A stretch of DNA of 64,000 nucleotides from Methyloprofundus sedimenti (GTDB lineage: Bacteria > Pseudomonadota > Gammaproteobacteria > Methylococcales > Methylomonadaceae), in assembly GCF_002072955.1 (NCBI RefSeq), contig NZ_LPUF01000002.1, positions 1 through 64,000 of the forward strand, written 5' to 3'. The position numbers and the translations under genes are program-made. The notes below the pieces were generated by a model. The model ran no database searches. It saw nothing but the letters and a program-made list of their open reading frames with translations, and was not told where the DNA came from. Positions 48,902 to 57,079 of the stretch are shown here, piece after piece; the stretch's first letter is position 1; the number at the start of each line of letters is the position of its first letter.

Positions 48902-49588
48902 TTATTCCGGAGCCACTAAGCGCAAGCCGAGACCTGGCTGCGTTTCTAATAAACCTTCGGTAAAGGGTTTATCGATAGCTTTGCGTAATTTATACACATG
49001 GCTTCTGAGTGTATCGCTGTCAGGCGTTAAATCCCCCCAAAGTTCTTTTTCTAATTGCTCCCGGGTAACTAAATTAGGCGATTCGCGCATCAATATACGT
49101 AATATTCTTAAACCTGTGGGTGATAAATGAATGGCCTGACCTTGACGCGTTGCCTGCATGGTTCGCGTGTCCAATTGTAAATCATGTACTTTATAGACTG
49201 CCTTATCTAGTTCACCCCGTTGACGGCGGATCAGTGCATTAAGTCGCGCCTCTAACTCTGGCATATCAAACGGTTTGACCAAATAATCATCAGCTCCCTG
49301 TTGAAAACCTTGTAATTTATCATCCAGCTGATCTCGTGCTGTGAGCATTAAAATAGGGGTTGCTAATCTTACTTCTGTACGTAATCGTGCGCAAATCTCC
49401 AGGCCATTTATACCGGGTAACATAATATCCAGAATGATAGCATCATAGCTTTGCGTAGCTCCCAGATGTAAAGCGCTGAGTCCATCATAGGCATAATCCA
49501 TAATAAACCCGCTACTTTCTAGATACGCGCCAACCGCTTCGGCAAGATCTTGATGGTCTTCAACTAAAAGTATATTTGCATGATACAT
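48902..49588 (-). CDS. OmpR/PhoB-type response regulator (orphan)
   Basis: 228 residues. Receiver domain with acidic pocket E10/D11, phosphoacceptor Asp54 (IILDIMLPG), and LVKPFD lysine; C-terminal winged helix (QAIHLSPTGLRILRILM; LEKELWGDLTPDSDTLRSHVYKLRKAID). No histidine kinase is adjacent, so the partner is elsewhere. It is divergent from the BLUF-PsiE gene, 227 bp apart, and could regulate it. The start ATG follows a possible promoter (TTGTAG, 15 bp, TACAAT) so closely that a leaderless transcript would be needed; not claimed. Confidence 0.9.
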   Translation of the reverse strand: MYHANILLVEDHQDLAEAVGAYLESSGFIMDYAYDGLSALHLGATQSYDAIILDIMLPGINGLEICARLRTEVRLATPILMLTARDQLDDKLQGFQQGADDYLVKPFDMPELEARLNALIRRQRGELDKAVYKVHDLQLDTRTMQATRQGQAIHLSPTGLRILRILMRESPNLVTREQLEKELWGDLTPDSDTLRSHVYKLRKAIDKPFTEGLLETQPGLGLRLVAPE

Positions 49589-49740
49589 AGAGAATTGTAT
49601 TTTGGTTGCTGTGTCTACAATAGAGTATAGAGTATAGGGTTATGAAGTCTTCATTATATGCTGGATATTAAGTACTTTAGTGCAAAAAACTATTTACTGT
49701 ATGTTCAATGCTATAATCCAGGCAGAATAATAAATACAGC

Positions 49741-49779
49741 ATCATAGCTGCATAACAGTCCGTGGACTGCATCATAGTC
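49741..49779. promoter_or_regulatory. Nested palindromes in the BLUF-PsiE leader
   Basis: CAGCATCATAGCTG (arms CAGC/GCTG) and CAGTCCGTGGACTG (arms CAGTCC/GGACTG) follow each other, and the 9-mer GCATCATAG occurs in both. It lies 40-75 bp before the BLUF gene and downstream of a good -10 (TATAAT near 49710). Either an operator in the leader or an RNA hairpin. Inference only. Confidence 0.4.
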
Positions 49780-49815
49780 ATACATTATTTTTATCTTGCA
49801 AGGAGAAAAATCCTC

Positions 49816-50694
49816 ATGATCCGGTTACTTTATATTAGTTCAGCAGTCAAACCAATGAACGACGATGAACTATTAGCTTTATTGCAAGAATGCCGCAATT
49901 CGAACAGCAAGGAAGGTATCACAGGAATGCTCTTGTATTGCGGTGAATCGTTTATTCAGGTTTTGGAAGGCCAGGAACAAGATATTGAGAACCTTTTTAA
50001 CGTTATAAAAAAAGATCCACGTCATACAAATGTAACTGTACTAGAAAAAAAGAAAATTTCTGAACGTAAGTTCGCTAATTGGAGTATGGGCTTTAAAAGT
50101 ATATCGGATGCAGATTTACGGGATGTAAAAGGACTCAATAATTTCTTTGAAAATGACATTCAATCCGACTATTTTATCCACGAACAAAATATTTTGGCTC
50201 TGCTCATGCAGCATTACCGAAAAAAAAGCCGCGCAAAAATAGAGCATGTTGATTTACCTATTGAAAATGTTAAACCACTGATTGAATTTTTGCATAAATC
50301 TATTATTGCTATGGTTAATGTACTGGCTATATTAATGGTGTTCGTCATTTTTGTCGGGGTTTGGGATGTCATGTATACCATATATGAAAAAATGTTTATA
50401 GAACCTGCATTTCATATTGGTATTGGGGATATTTTACAGACATTTGGCGCTTTTATGGCGGTGTTGATTGCCATCGAAATATTCGTCAATATTACTTTAT
50501 ATCTACGCACCGATATTATTCCCGTTAAACTGGTCGTTGCAACGGCACTCATGGCTGTGTGTCGAAAAGTCATTATTTTTGATTTTCACGACTTATCACC
50601 GCAATATATTTATGCTAGTGGTGTCGTGGTGCTTGCCTTAGGCATTACTTATTGGTTGGTCGAACATATTCATGAAAATCACGACAATAGTTGA
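49816..50694 (+). CDS. BLUF blue-light sensor fused to a PsiE-type membrane domain
   Basis: 292 residues from the ATG at 49816 (AAGGAGA nine bases upstream). The N-terminal domain (1-95) is BLUF: IRLLYISSA with flavin-contact Tyr6, Asn30 and ITGMLLYCGESFIQVLEG with Gln48, and FANWSMGFK with Trp89 and Met91. All key photocycle residues are present. A linker follows (about 100-150). The C-terminal region (about 155-285) has four hydrophobic segments and matches the PsiE family (NVLAILMVFVIFVGVWDVMY; ATALMAVCRKVIIFDFHD; YIYASGVVVLALGITYWLV). The light signal would thus be passed to a membrane domain instead of an EAL/GGDEF enzyme. The function of PsiE is unknown apart from phosphate-starvation induction in E. 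coli. Confidence 0.88.
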   Translation: MIRLLYISSAVKPMNDDELLALLQECRNSNSKEGITGMLLYCGESFIQVLEGQEQDIENLFNVIKKDPRHTNVTVLEKKKISERKFANWSMGFKSISDADLRDVKGLNNFFENDIQSDYFIHEQNILALLMQHYRKKSRAKIEHVDLPIENVKPLIEFLHKSIIAMVNVLAILMVFVIFVGVWDVMYTIYEKMFIEPAFHIGIGDILQTFGAFMAVLIAIEIFVNITLYLRTDIIPVKLVVATALMAVCRKVIIFDFHDLSPQYIYASGVVVLALGITYWLVEHIHENHDNS

Positions 50695-50744
50695 CAAAAA
50701 CAACTCAATATTATTTAAAGCGGCCAATTTTTCAGGATGAAGCG

Positions 50745-51288
50745 CTCTATAAAATGACAGGCATGATTAAAGGCAAGTAACCCTGGCGATAGCTTTCTAA
50801 GATTTCAATCAGTTCAACTTTATCCAGTTTCTTTCTCAAATAGCTCCGCATTAAGCCTGCCGCCAACACCGTATAGCAGAAACATATTGTATAAAATTTT
50901 CGCAAAAATCCAGATGCCAAAGCGGTTCAGATAATCATTTTATACACTTTCACCTGGCCCATGCGCCAACTCGGCGAGTCTGATTTCAGAATATAGCAAG
51001 ATAAACTACCTAACCATTAATCTTGCTGGCTAACAAAGTCCGATACCCAGGTTATGATGTTTCACAGCAAACACAATGCACACCTTGAGTTTCTCTTAAT
51101 TGTACTGCCGGTCTGGGAGTTTCCATACCACTCGCGATTGCGAGAAAAAAAGGCACTAACTCAAAATATTCACCCAGGGTTTTAATGATATAGGAATTAG
51201 TTTTTTTGTAACTGCCATCTTAACGGACGTCTTGACCTAACAAGCAACTGCTGATACCAACACGAACTTTTTTAGGGTAATTATTCAT
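50745..51288 (-). pseudogene. Decayed DUF523-YbgA (DUF1722) gene
   Basis: Its ATG (51288) overlaps the DUF1499 stop. The frame reads VRVGISSCLLGQDVR, then an in-frame TAA where the family has Tyr, then DGSYKK, TLGEYFELVPF, ASGMETPRPAVQL, all DUF523 motifs. After further stops, YILKSDSPSWRMGQVKVYK (DUF523) and VELIEILESYRQGYLPLIMP (YbgA/DUF1722) are seen. At least three in-frame stops, loss of key cysteines (SPSW in place of SPSC) and deletions show it is dead. Intact relatives sit in photolyase and LitR-type light-induced clusters in other bacteria. The remainder of the gap (50695-50744) is non-coding. Confidence 0.82.
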
Positions 51289-51739
51289 AGGTGTTTTTTA
51301 ATTGTTCTGGATTAAGTTTAATGGAAAAAGCTTTAATTAAGCGATTGAGTCTATTTCTATTGGCGTTGAAATCATAATAGCCTTTTCGAGAAGCAGAACG
51401 CAATTGAATAAGCTGATTCTCTCTATCCAATCTTGCTTCAACATCATCGGTAAATTTGAAGAAAGATGTTTGAAAACTGGCCCAAAGATAATTTTCGCGA
51501 ATTTCTTCTATTTTTCCTCCCTGCTCTACAATGCAGGCTTGTAACATTGCCCATGCCTGTTCTGGATTATGTGTGCCAAACGAAATGGGGGCTAAATCAC
51601 TGTTTTCAGTACTAATACAATTGGGTTTATCGGGGCAAATAGCGAGTTTGCCATTGATTAAGTTTTTTTCTGAATCCGCTAAAGCGGGTAAGCTAAAAAC
51701 AGATAAAAGGACTACTTTTTTTAAGATAAATTTAGGCAT
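51281..51739 (-). CDS. DUF1499 family exported protein
   Basis: 152 residues. A signal peptide (about 1-21, LKKVVLLSVFSLPALA) is followed by the DUF1499 pattern: CPDKPNCISTENSD, then AWAMLQACIVEQGGKI, NYLWASFQTSFFKFTDDVEARLD and IQLRSASRKGYYDFNANRNR (the RSxSRxGxxDxxxNRxR ending is diagnostic). Function unknown. Gene order with SRPBCC and lipocalin upstream and the dead DUF523 gene downstream suggests one transcript. Confidence 0.9.
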   Translation of the reverse strand: MPKFILKKVVLLSVFSLPALADSEKNLINGKLAICPDKPNCISTENSDLAPISFGTHNPEQAWAMLQACIVEQGGKIEEIRENYLWASFQTSFFKFTDDVEARLDRENQLIQLRSASRKGYYDFNANRNRLNRLIKAFSIKLNPEQLKNTYE

Positions 51740-51762
51740 AATGAGAATTTTAGGTCTGTTTT

Positions 51763-52251
51763 CTATTGATTCATTGAATCTACGTTTAGCTCAGAGACAC
51801 CCCAGCGCTGCTCTAAATAATTCCGCCGAGTAATAAAAATATCGGCTAATTTATCTGCAATCATCAGTTTGTGACATAAACTGCCAAAGAGGCCAAAAGG
51901 CATACTATAAAATACAATATCTTCAAGCATAATACCTTTTTCCTGCTCAGTTAAGCGCACTTCATGACTCCAGAATTTAAACGGACCGATACGCTGTTCA
52001 TAGATAAAATAATGACCGCTAGCGCAGTGACTGATTTCTGAAAGCCAAGCCATCGGCCAGCTAAAAACCGCTTGCATCGTATAGGCGATCATTAAGCCAC
52101 TGTAAATTTCTTCGGGTACTGTAGAGGTCGGTGTAATCGTAAAAAAGTCTGGCGTAATGGTATTAAGATGTTGCGGAGAGCTAAAAAATCGCCAAGCTTC
52201 ATTGCGCGACATCTTTAAGACTTGCTGGTAGTGCAGTTGATATATTTTCAT
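51763..52251 (-). CDS. SRPBCC-type ligand-binding protein
   Basis: 162 residues. YQLHYQQVLKMSRNEAWRFF with PQHLNTITPDFFTITP at the start and PFKFWSHEVRLTEQEKGIMLEDIVFYSMPFG later are the SRPBCC (START/Bet v1-like) pattern found in light-induced clusters next to photolyase or CFA genes. It could bind a hydrophobic ligand. Its start overlaps the lipocalin stop by 4 bp (ATGA). Confidence 0.87.
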   Translation of the reverse strand: MKIYQLHYQQVLKMSRNEAWRFFSSPQHLNTITPDFFTITPTSTVPEEIYSGLMIAYTMQAVFSWPMAWLSEISHCASGHYFIYEQRIGPFKFWSHEVRLTEQEKGIMLEDIVFYSMPFGLFGSLCHKLMIADKLADIFITRRNYLEQRWGVSELNVDSMNQ

Positions 52252-52778
52252 TCCCTGGTAGATGTCTGTGGCTGTTCAGTAAAAATCAACTTATCCACTG
52301 CAAAACCTAAGCCTTTTGCGCGAGCAATTAAACGCTGCAAAATAGCCTGATCCAATGTTGGCGTGCGTGCAAGAATCCACAAATAGTCAAGATCAGGCCC
52401 CGTGATCATGGCATACTGGTAGTCCAGTTTGTCCAGCGCAATAATGTGATACCCGCCATAAAACGGCCCAAAAAACGAGACCTTCAGGCTACCTATATCA
52501 GGCTTACCTAGAAAATAAGCTTTACCTTCCGCTTGATCTCGCTCGCCGGTTTTTATGTTATAACCACTATTAAGCACTTTAAGTCCACCGTCTTCTCTCA
52601 AGCTATATTCAGCATTAATGGCTGTTAAACCTCGTTCAAATCGATGATCCAGGCGGGCTATTTCATACCATTTACCAAGATAACGGCTTACATCAAACTG
52701 CTCTACAGGCTTAATACCCTCAGGTATGCCTGTACAAGCAGTTAGGATAAAAAATAGGCTAAAAAAAATTGCTTTCAT
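52248..52778 (-). CDS. blc: Outer-membrane lipocalin, Blc family
   Basis: 176 residues from the ATG at 52778 (GGAG five bases upstream). A lipoprotein signal with lipobox LTAC is followed by the lipocalin signature YLGKWYEIARLDHRFERGL, then NVEYSLR-like INAEYSLREDGGLKV, and the late YLWILARTPTLDQ. Blc-type lipocalins bind lysophospholipids and act in membrane repair under stress. Co-transcribed with the SRPBCC and DUF1499 genes. Confidence 0.95.
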   Translation of the reverse strand: MKAIFFSLFFILTACTGIPEGIKPVEQFDVSRYLGKWYEIARLDHRFERGLTAINAEYSLREDGGLKVLNSGYNIKTGERDQAEGKAYFLGKPDIGSLKVSFFGPFYGGYHIIALDKLDYQYAMITGPDLDYLWILARTPTLDQAILQRLIARAKGLGFAVDKLIFTEQPQTSTRE

Positions 52779-52827
52779 AGGTCTCCACAAGATAAAAAGT
52801 AAAAATTAAATATACACCAAATACCCA

Positions 52828-53748
52828 CTAATCGGTCAGATGCCTGCTACGCACATCCTCTACATACTCTTCTAATTCATTTACATCATGTAAAAATACC
52901 CAAGTACGTAAGGACTCTTTTACTAACCAGCCATTTTCTTCAGGAAACATTTGATAACCAAACTCTTCCAATAAGTCATGACAAGAAGCAATACGCTCCT
53001 GTATTTCCACTGGAATTTGTAAAGAGGGGTGAAATGGATAAAACCACATCTGATACAAACTGATCAAAATTTGTGTCCCCATTGATAGCCCCAAAAAAGC
53101 ACCTGAAATGACCACTACATAAGCAAAGCCAGGAATTATAGTTGTGACATACCAGGATAAAATATCAATCACCATGGCAATAAAAGGTATCGCAACAATC
53201 GTTCGTTTAAGTGTCGAATTGATATCCGTCAGAATAAAGATTTTGCCGGTAAAAAATAAGATAAAAGCAATACCGAATAAGTGTATATGCGATACTTTTA
53301 CTAAGGATGGTAGAGATGCGCCTTTAGCATCAGCGACTTCCAACACACCTTCATAGGTAGTTAGATTGGGCATGCCAGGGTTTTCATCTGAGCTATGGCA
53401 TGTTATACAATCACGATTTAATATCGGAGCGACAAGCTGCTCAAACTGATCTTTGCTTTTGCCATTTTGTAACCACTTTAAAATGACAAATTTGTCAGCT
53501 TTAGAATTTAGATTTGGCTCCATAGGCCCATTAATTGCAGCCCCTAAACGACTATGATCGTGTGATCCATAATAAGCAATCATGACATCATTAATTGATA
53601 GTCCGGGTTGCCCATCCCGAGCGCTATGGGAAAAATATAAATGACTGAGGGCAAATAAATAACCCAGACCAATGGTCAGGAGAAACAAGGTGTCTAAAAT
53701 ACGTTCACTGGTAGAAATGTCACGGAAACGACGGTATCGATTTGCCAT
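52828..53748 (-). CDS. Membrane protein with a periplasmic haem-c site
   Basis: 306 residues. TM1 at about 18-40, a periplasmic loop with a single haem-binding CITCH (C114, C117, H118), then about four membrane segments (155-240) and a soluble C-terminal tail of about 65 residues. The sequence around VKVSHIHLFGIAFILFF with paired His may provide haem ligands. It is a conserved family of unknown function, often misnamed; I do not give a role beyond possible electron transfer or redox sensing. The 65-residue tail looks like an extra domain. Confidence 0.75.
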   Translation of the reverse strand: MANRYRRFRDISTSERILDTLFLLTIGLGYLFALSHLYFSHSARDGQPGLSINDVMIAYYGSHDHSRLGAAINGPMEPNLNSKADKFVILKWLQNGKSKDQFEQLVAPILNRDCITCHSSDENPGMPNLTTYEGVLEVADAKGASLPSLVKVSHIHLFGIAFILFFTGKIFILTDINSTLKRTIVAIPFIAMVIDILSWYVTTIIPGFAYVVVISGAFLGLSMGTQILISLYQMWFYPFHPSLQIPVEIQERIASCHDLLEEFGYQMFPEENGWLVKESLRTWVFLHDVNELEEYVEDVRSRHLTD

Positions 53749-53792
53749 AATTCACCTTTTTGTCTTTGATTAGACCGAACTATGAAGCTTAA

Positions 53793-54203
53793 TCAGCGCT
53801 TCCATAATAAGCCATAAAATATATGCGATAGTCCAGTATATAAGAAAAAAACATCAAAAGAAGTATCAATTTCCAGATGATTTATCTGTGCGTAAAATTT
53901 CAATTCGCCCGGTATTAATAGCAAAAATATACCAACAATAACCAGTTCGGTATAGCTACGTTTTATAAAACAAAAGCCAAACACCGAAAATTGCGCTACA
54001 ACCATATAAGCCAACATGACTTTTAGATTATTAATCAATGGATTATTAAAATCATCCCCGGTATTTAAAAAACTCTCATGACCAGACATAGCCATAACAG
54101 CAGCGATAAAACTAATTAAAATAGCCAGATAATAATTAGCTTCAGCACTGTATTTGAGGGCATTTTTAATAGCTTTAAGTCGAATAGGAGCGATAGTACT
54201 CAT
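53793..54203 (-). CDS. Small membrane protein of unknown function
   Basis: 136 residues from the ATG at 54203. The longest frame extends to 54293 but would run through a terminator hairpin, so the inner start is preferred. About four hydrophobic segments (30-48, 66-85, 88-105, 115-132). Not recognised. It lies between ftsH and the haem-c protein gene on the same strand and could begin the operon that includes the lipocalin genes. Confidence 0.6.
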   Translation of the reverse strand: MSTIAPIRLKAIKNALKYSAEANYYLAILISFIAAVMAMSGHESFLNTGDDFNNPLINNLKVMLAYMVVAQFSVFGFCFIKRSYTELVIVGIFLLLIPGELKFYAQINHLEIDTSFDVFFLYTGLSHIFYGLLWKR

Positions 54204-54217
54204 AATAAAATCCAGTG

Positions 54218-54252
54218 AAAATAACCCTTCTGACAGTGTTGCTTCAGAAGGG
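54218..54252 (-). terminator. Rho-independent terminator after ftsH
   Basis: On the minus strand CCCTTCTGA (54252-54244), a 10-nt loop and TCAGAAGGG (54233-54225) form a 9-bp stem, followed by TTATTTTC. It lies 67 bp after the ftsH stop and 15 bp before the next gene's start, so it separates ftsH from the small membrane protein gene or attenuates read-through. Confidence 0.8.
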
Positions 54253-54318
54253 CCCTGTTGGAGGAGAATCTTTAAAAAAAGCAAAAATAGCACTATGTGG
54301 CGTCTTTAGACCGCCTAA

Positions 54319-56205
54319 TTAGCCCATAACAACCTTATTTTCTGGTGTTTCGATAGAATCATCCTTAGTGTCATTGCTAATTTCTGGCTCAAGGACGGGG
54401 GGCGCTAATTTTTTCCCCGCAAGCAATTCATTTATCTGAAACTTATCGATGGTCTCCCAATCCATTAATGCTTGTGCCATATTGTGCAAAACATCAATAT
54501 TGTCTTTTAATATATCTTCAGCGCGTTGATAGTTTTTATCGATGACCTTGCGCACTTCGTCATCAATGGTTTGTGCCATTTGCTCAGACATCGGTTTAGC
54601 CTGAGCACCCATATAGCCGCCTTCACTATCAGCATAATCCATCGGACCTAATTTTTCAGACAAACCCCATTTTGTCACCATATTCCGTGCTAGTTGAGTA
54701 GCACGCTCTATATCATTGGAAGCTCCCGTAGTCACTTTATTTTTACCGTAAATTAATGCTTCGGCAATACGCCCACCAAATAGCCCAGAGATCTGACTGT
54801 CTAACTTATCTTTACTGGCACTGTAGGTATCAATCTCAGGTAAAAACATGGTGATTCCCAACGCACCACCGCGAGGCATAATACTGACTTTATATACGGG
54901 GTCATGTTCAGGTACATGACGGCCGACAATGGCATGTCCCGCTTCATGATAAGCAGTCCTCAGCAGGTCTTCTTTACGCATGACCATGGAACGTTTCTCG
55001 GCACCCATTAATAATTTATCGCGTGCTTTATCCAAGTCATTCATAGTCACCACACGCTTATTATTCCGGGCTGCCAATAAAGCACCTTCATTGACCAAGT
55101 TGGCCAGTTCGGCGCCAGAGAAACCTGGTGTGCCACGAGCTAAATCCCTGATATTAACATCTTCAGCCTGAGATATTTTTTGCGCATGGACTTTGAGTAT
55201 TTGCTCACGTCCTTTGATATCAGGCAAGCCGACATGTATCTCACGATCAAAACGTCCAGGGCGCAGTAACGCCTTGTCCAGAACATCGGAACGGTTGGTT
55301 GCCGCTATAACAATAATGCCTTCATTACCACTGAAACCGTCCATTTCCACCAATAATTGGTTTAATGTTTGTTCCCGCTCGTCGTTACCTCCCCCGCCCG
55401 TTCCAGCACCGCCACGTTGACGACCGACAGCATCGATCTCATCAATAAAAATAATACAGGGAGCACGTTTTTTAGCTTGCTCAAACATATCACGCACACG
55501 TGAAGCACCCACGCCAACAAACATTTCTACAAAATCGGAACCGGAAATTGAGAAAAAAGGTACACCGGATTCACCAGCAATGGCTCGTGCCAAGAGGGTT
55601 TTACCTGTTCCCGGTGGGCCGACCAACAACACCCCATGTGGAATCTTGCCGCCGACAAATTCGTATCGGGAAGGATCTTTCAGAAAATCAACGATTTCCA
55701 TGACATCTTCTTTGGCTTCTTCTACGCCTGCAACATCAGCAAAGCCGATTTTAATATGGTCTTCTTCTAATAATTTGGCTCGACTTTTACCCATCTCCAT
55801 TTGTCCACCAACTGCTCCGCCCCGTTGCTTGCGGAAAAAATATACCCAAACCGCAATCAATAGCAGCATCGGTGCCCAGGATATAAAAATTTGCATGAAC
55901 ATTGATGTTTTTTCAGGTGTTGCGACTTTAATCTTGACATCATATTCCAACAGTTCATCAATCAACTTTGGGTCATTCGGGTTATAGGTGACAAAGCGTT
56001 CACCGTTGCGCTTATAACCGCTAATTTCTTCACCATCAATATTTACTTCGGACAAAGCACCGTTGCGTATATCATGAATAAAATCTGAATAGGAAACGGC
56101 GTAATTCACATTATTGTTTTGCATGGTTATTCTGGAGAAAACCGAAAACAAAACAACGCCTATAGTTATCGAGACTAACAATTTAATAATACGAGAGATC
56201 ATCAT
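54319..56205 (-). CDS. ftsH: ATP-dependent zinc metalloprotease FtsH
   Basis: 628 residues. Two N-terminal membrane segments (about 7-27 and 105-123) around a periplasmic domain, AAA module with Walker A GPPGTGKT, Walker B IIFIDEID, second region of homology [20 protein letters not shown], and the zinc site HEAGH. It degrades membrane and short-lived proteins. It is placed next to hflC/hflK remains, so it is probably a second FtsH of the genome (the housekeeping copy usually lies by rlmE and folP, absent here). Confidence 0.94.
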   Translation of the reverse strand: MMISRIIKLLVSITIGVVLFSVFSRITMQNNNVNYAVSYSDFIHDIRNGALSEVNIDGEEISGYKRNGERFVTYNPNDPKLIDELLEYDVKIKVATPEKTSMFMQIFISWAPMLLLIAVWVYFFRKQRGGAVGGQMEMGKSRAKLLEEDHIKIGFADVAGVEEAKEDVMEIVDFLKDPSRYEFVGGKIPHGVLLVGPPGTGKTLLARAIAGESGVPFFSISGSDFVEMFVGVGASRVRDMFEQAKKRAPCIIFIDEIDAVGRQRGGAGTGGGGNDEREQTLNQLLVEMDGFSGNEGIIVIAATNRSDVLDKALLRPGRFDREIHVGLPDIKGREQILKVHAQKISQAEDVNIRDLARGTPGFSGAELANLVNEGALLAARNNKRVVTMNDLDKARDKLLMGAEKRSMVMRKEDLLRTAYHEAGHAIVGRHVPEHDPVYKVSIMPRGGALGITMFLPEIDTYSASKDKLDSQISGLFGGRIAEALIYGKNKVTTGASNDIERATQLARNMVTKWGLSEKLGPMDYADSEGGYMGAQAKPMSEQMAQTIDDEVRKVIDKNYQRAEDILKDNIDVLHNMAQALMDWETIDKFQINELLAGKKLAPPVLEPEISNDTKDDSIETPENKVVMG

Positions 56206-56212
56206 CTACTCC

Positions 56213-56872
56213 TCATTGTTGTTTAGAAAAATACTTAAAGAAGTCTGAATTAGGTTCTAAAAGCATAGTATCTTCAGTGTTTTCAAAAGCAACCTGATAA
56301 GCACTTAAACTACGATAGAAAGCATAAAACTCTTCATTTTTACCATAGCTGTTCGCATAAATTTGAACCACTTCCGCATCACTTTGTCCGCGTATTTTTT
56401 CAGCATCCCGATAGGCATTGGCGAAAATAATATCCTTCTCTTTATCCGCCTGTGCACTAATTTGCTCCGCTTCTTCTCCACCTTGAGAACGAAATTCACG
56501 CGCGACACGTTGTCGTTCTGCTTCTATGCATCGATACACTGAGCTACTGACTTCATCGGGTAAATCAATGCGTTTAATACGAATATCAATCTGCTCAATG
56601 CCATATTCTGTAGCAATCGGTGATAATTTAGTCATTAATACCTGACGTAAGTCACCACGATCTTCTGACACCAGTTGTTTATACTTCGCGCATCAAAGGT
56701 GCTGACATTATGAATCAACGGCAGCTTAAAATGCAGGCCCAGAAGATAATCTAACTTAACGATTTCGCCTAACTGAAATTTAATCACTTTCACCTATATA
56801 AAATATAGACATGGCAGCCAAAATCAAGGCACTTAAGCATATGGGGATTATCATAGTCTGTCTTGAATTCAT
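56213..56872 (-). pseudogene. hflC: Internally deleted hflC gene
   Basis: The minus strand from ATG at 56872 encodes the HflC membrane anchor (MIIPICLSALILAAMSIFYIG), then, with a frame change, VIKFQLGEIVKLDYLLGLHF and KLPLIHNVSTFDAR. It then jumps directly to the late part YKQLVSEDRGDLRQVL, RIKRIDLPDEVSSSVYRCIE, AERQRVAREFRSQGGEEAEQ and the C-terminus, which stays open from 56671 to 56213. About 100 codons of the SPFH domain are missing and frames do not match, so no full HflC can be made. The remaining 152-codon frame could still be translated. Confidence 0.82.
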
Positions 56873-57010
56873 GATCTGCTACTCCTGCTGCTACGGATAT
56901 TGGCATTATTAGTGTTATTTGAATTTTTAACTTGCACACCTGAACCTTTGTTTCTATTTTGTGATGCATTGGCATTACTTTGCTTGCCCCAGACTATATA
57001 TTTGTAGCCA
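56869..57010 (-). pseudogene. Possible 3' tail of a deleted hflK gene
   Basis: Just before the hflC start, a frame ending in ATGA overlap reads NANASQNRNKGSGV, then an Asn/Ser-rich tail (NNTNNANIRSSRSSRS, stop). Low-complexity tails are common at the HflK C-terminus and hflK normally precedes hflC. The rest of hflK is absent; the sigma-factor gene starts its 3' end 70 bp further on. Assignment rests mainly on position. Confidence 0.4.
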
Positions 57011-57079
57011 ACAACCCTTTACGCCAAAAAGCACTCAATCCTTTAAAATCTTGAAATTTATGCTGTCATGCCCAGAGCG

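Noticed and set aside
53793-54293. Longer start (54293) for the small membrane protein
   Set aside because: The extension would translate through the ftsH terminator hairpin; the ATG at 54203 is preferred.
56790-56975. 61-residue minus-strand frame before hflC
   Set aside because: It is in a different frame from the hflC anchor and the hflK-like tail, which explain the stretch better.
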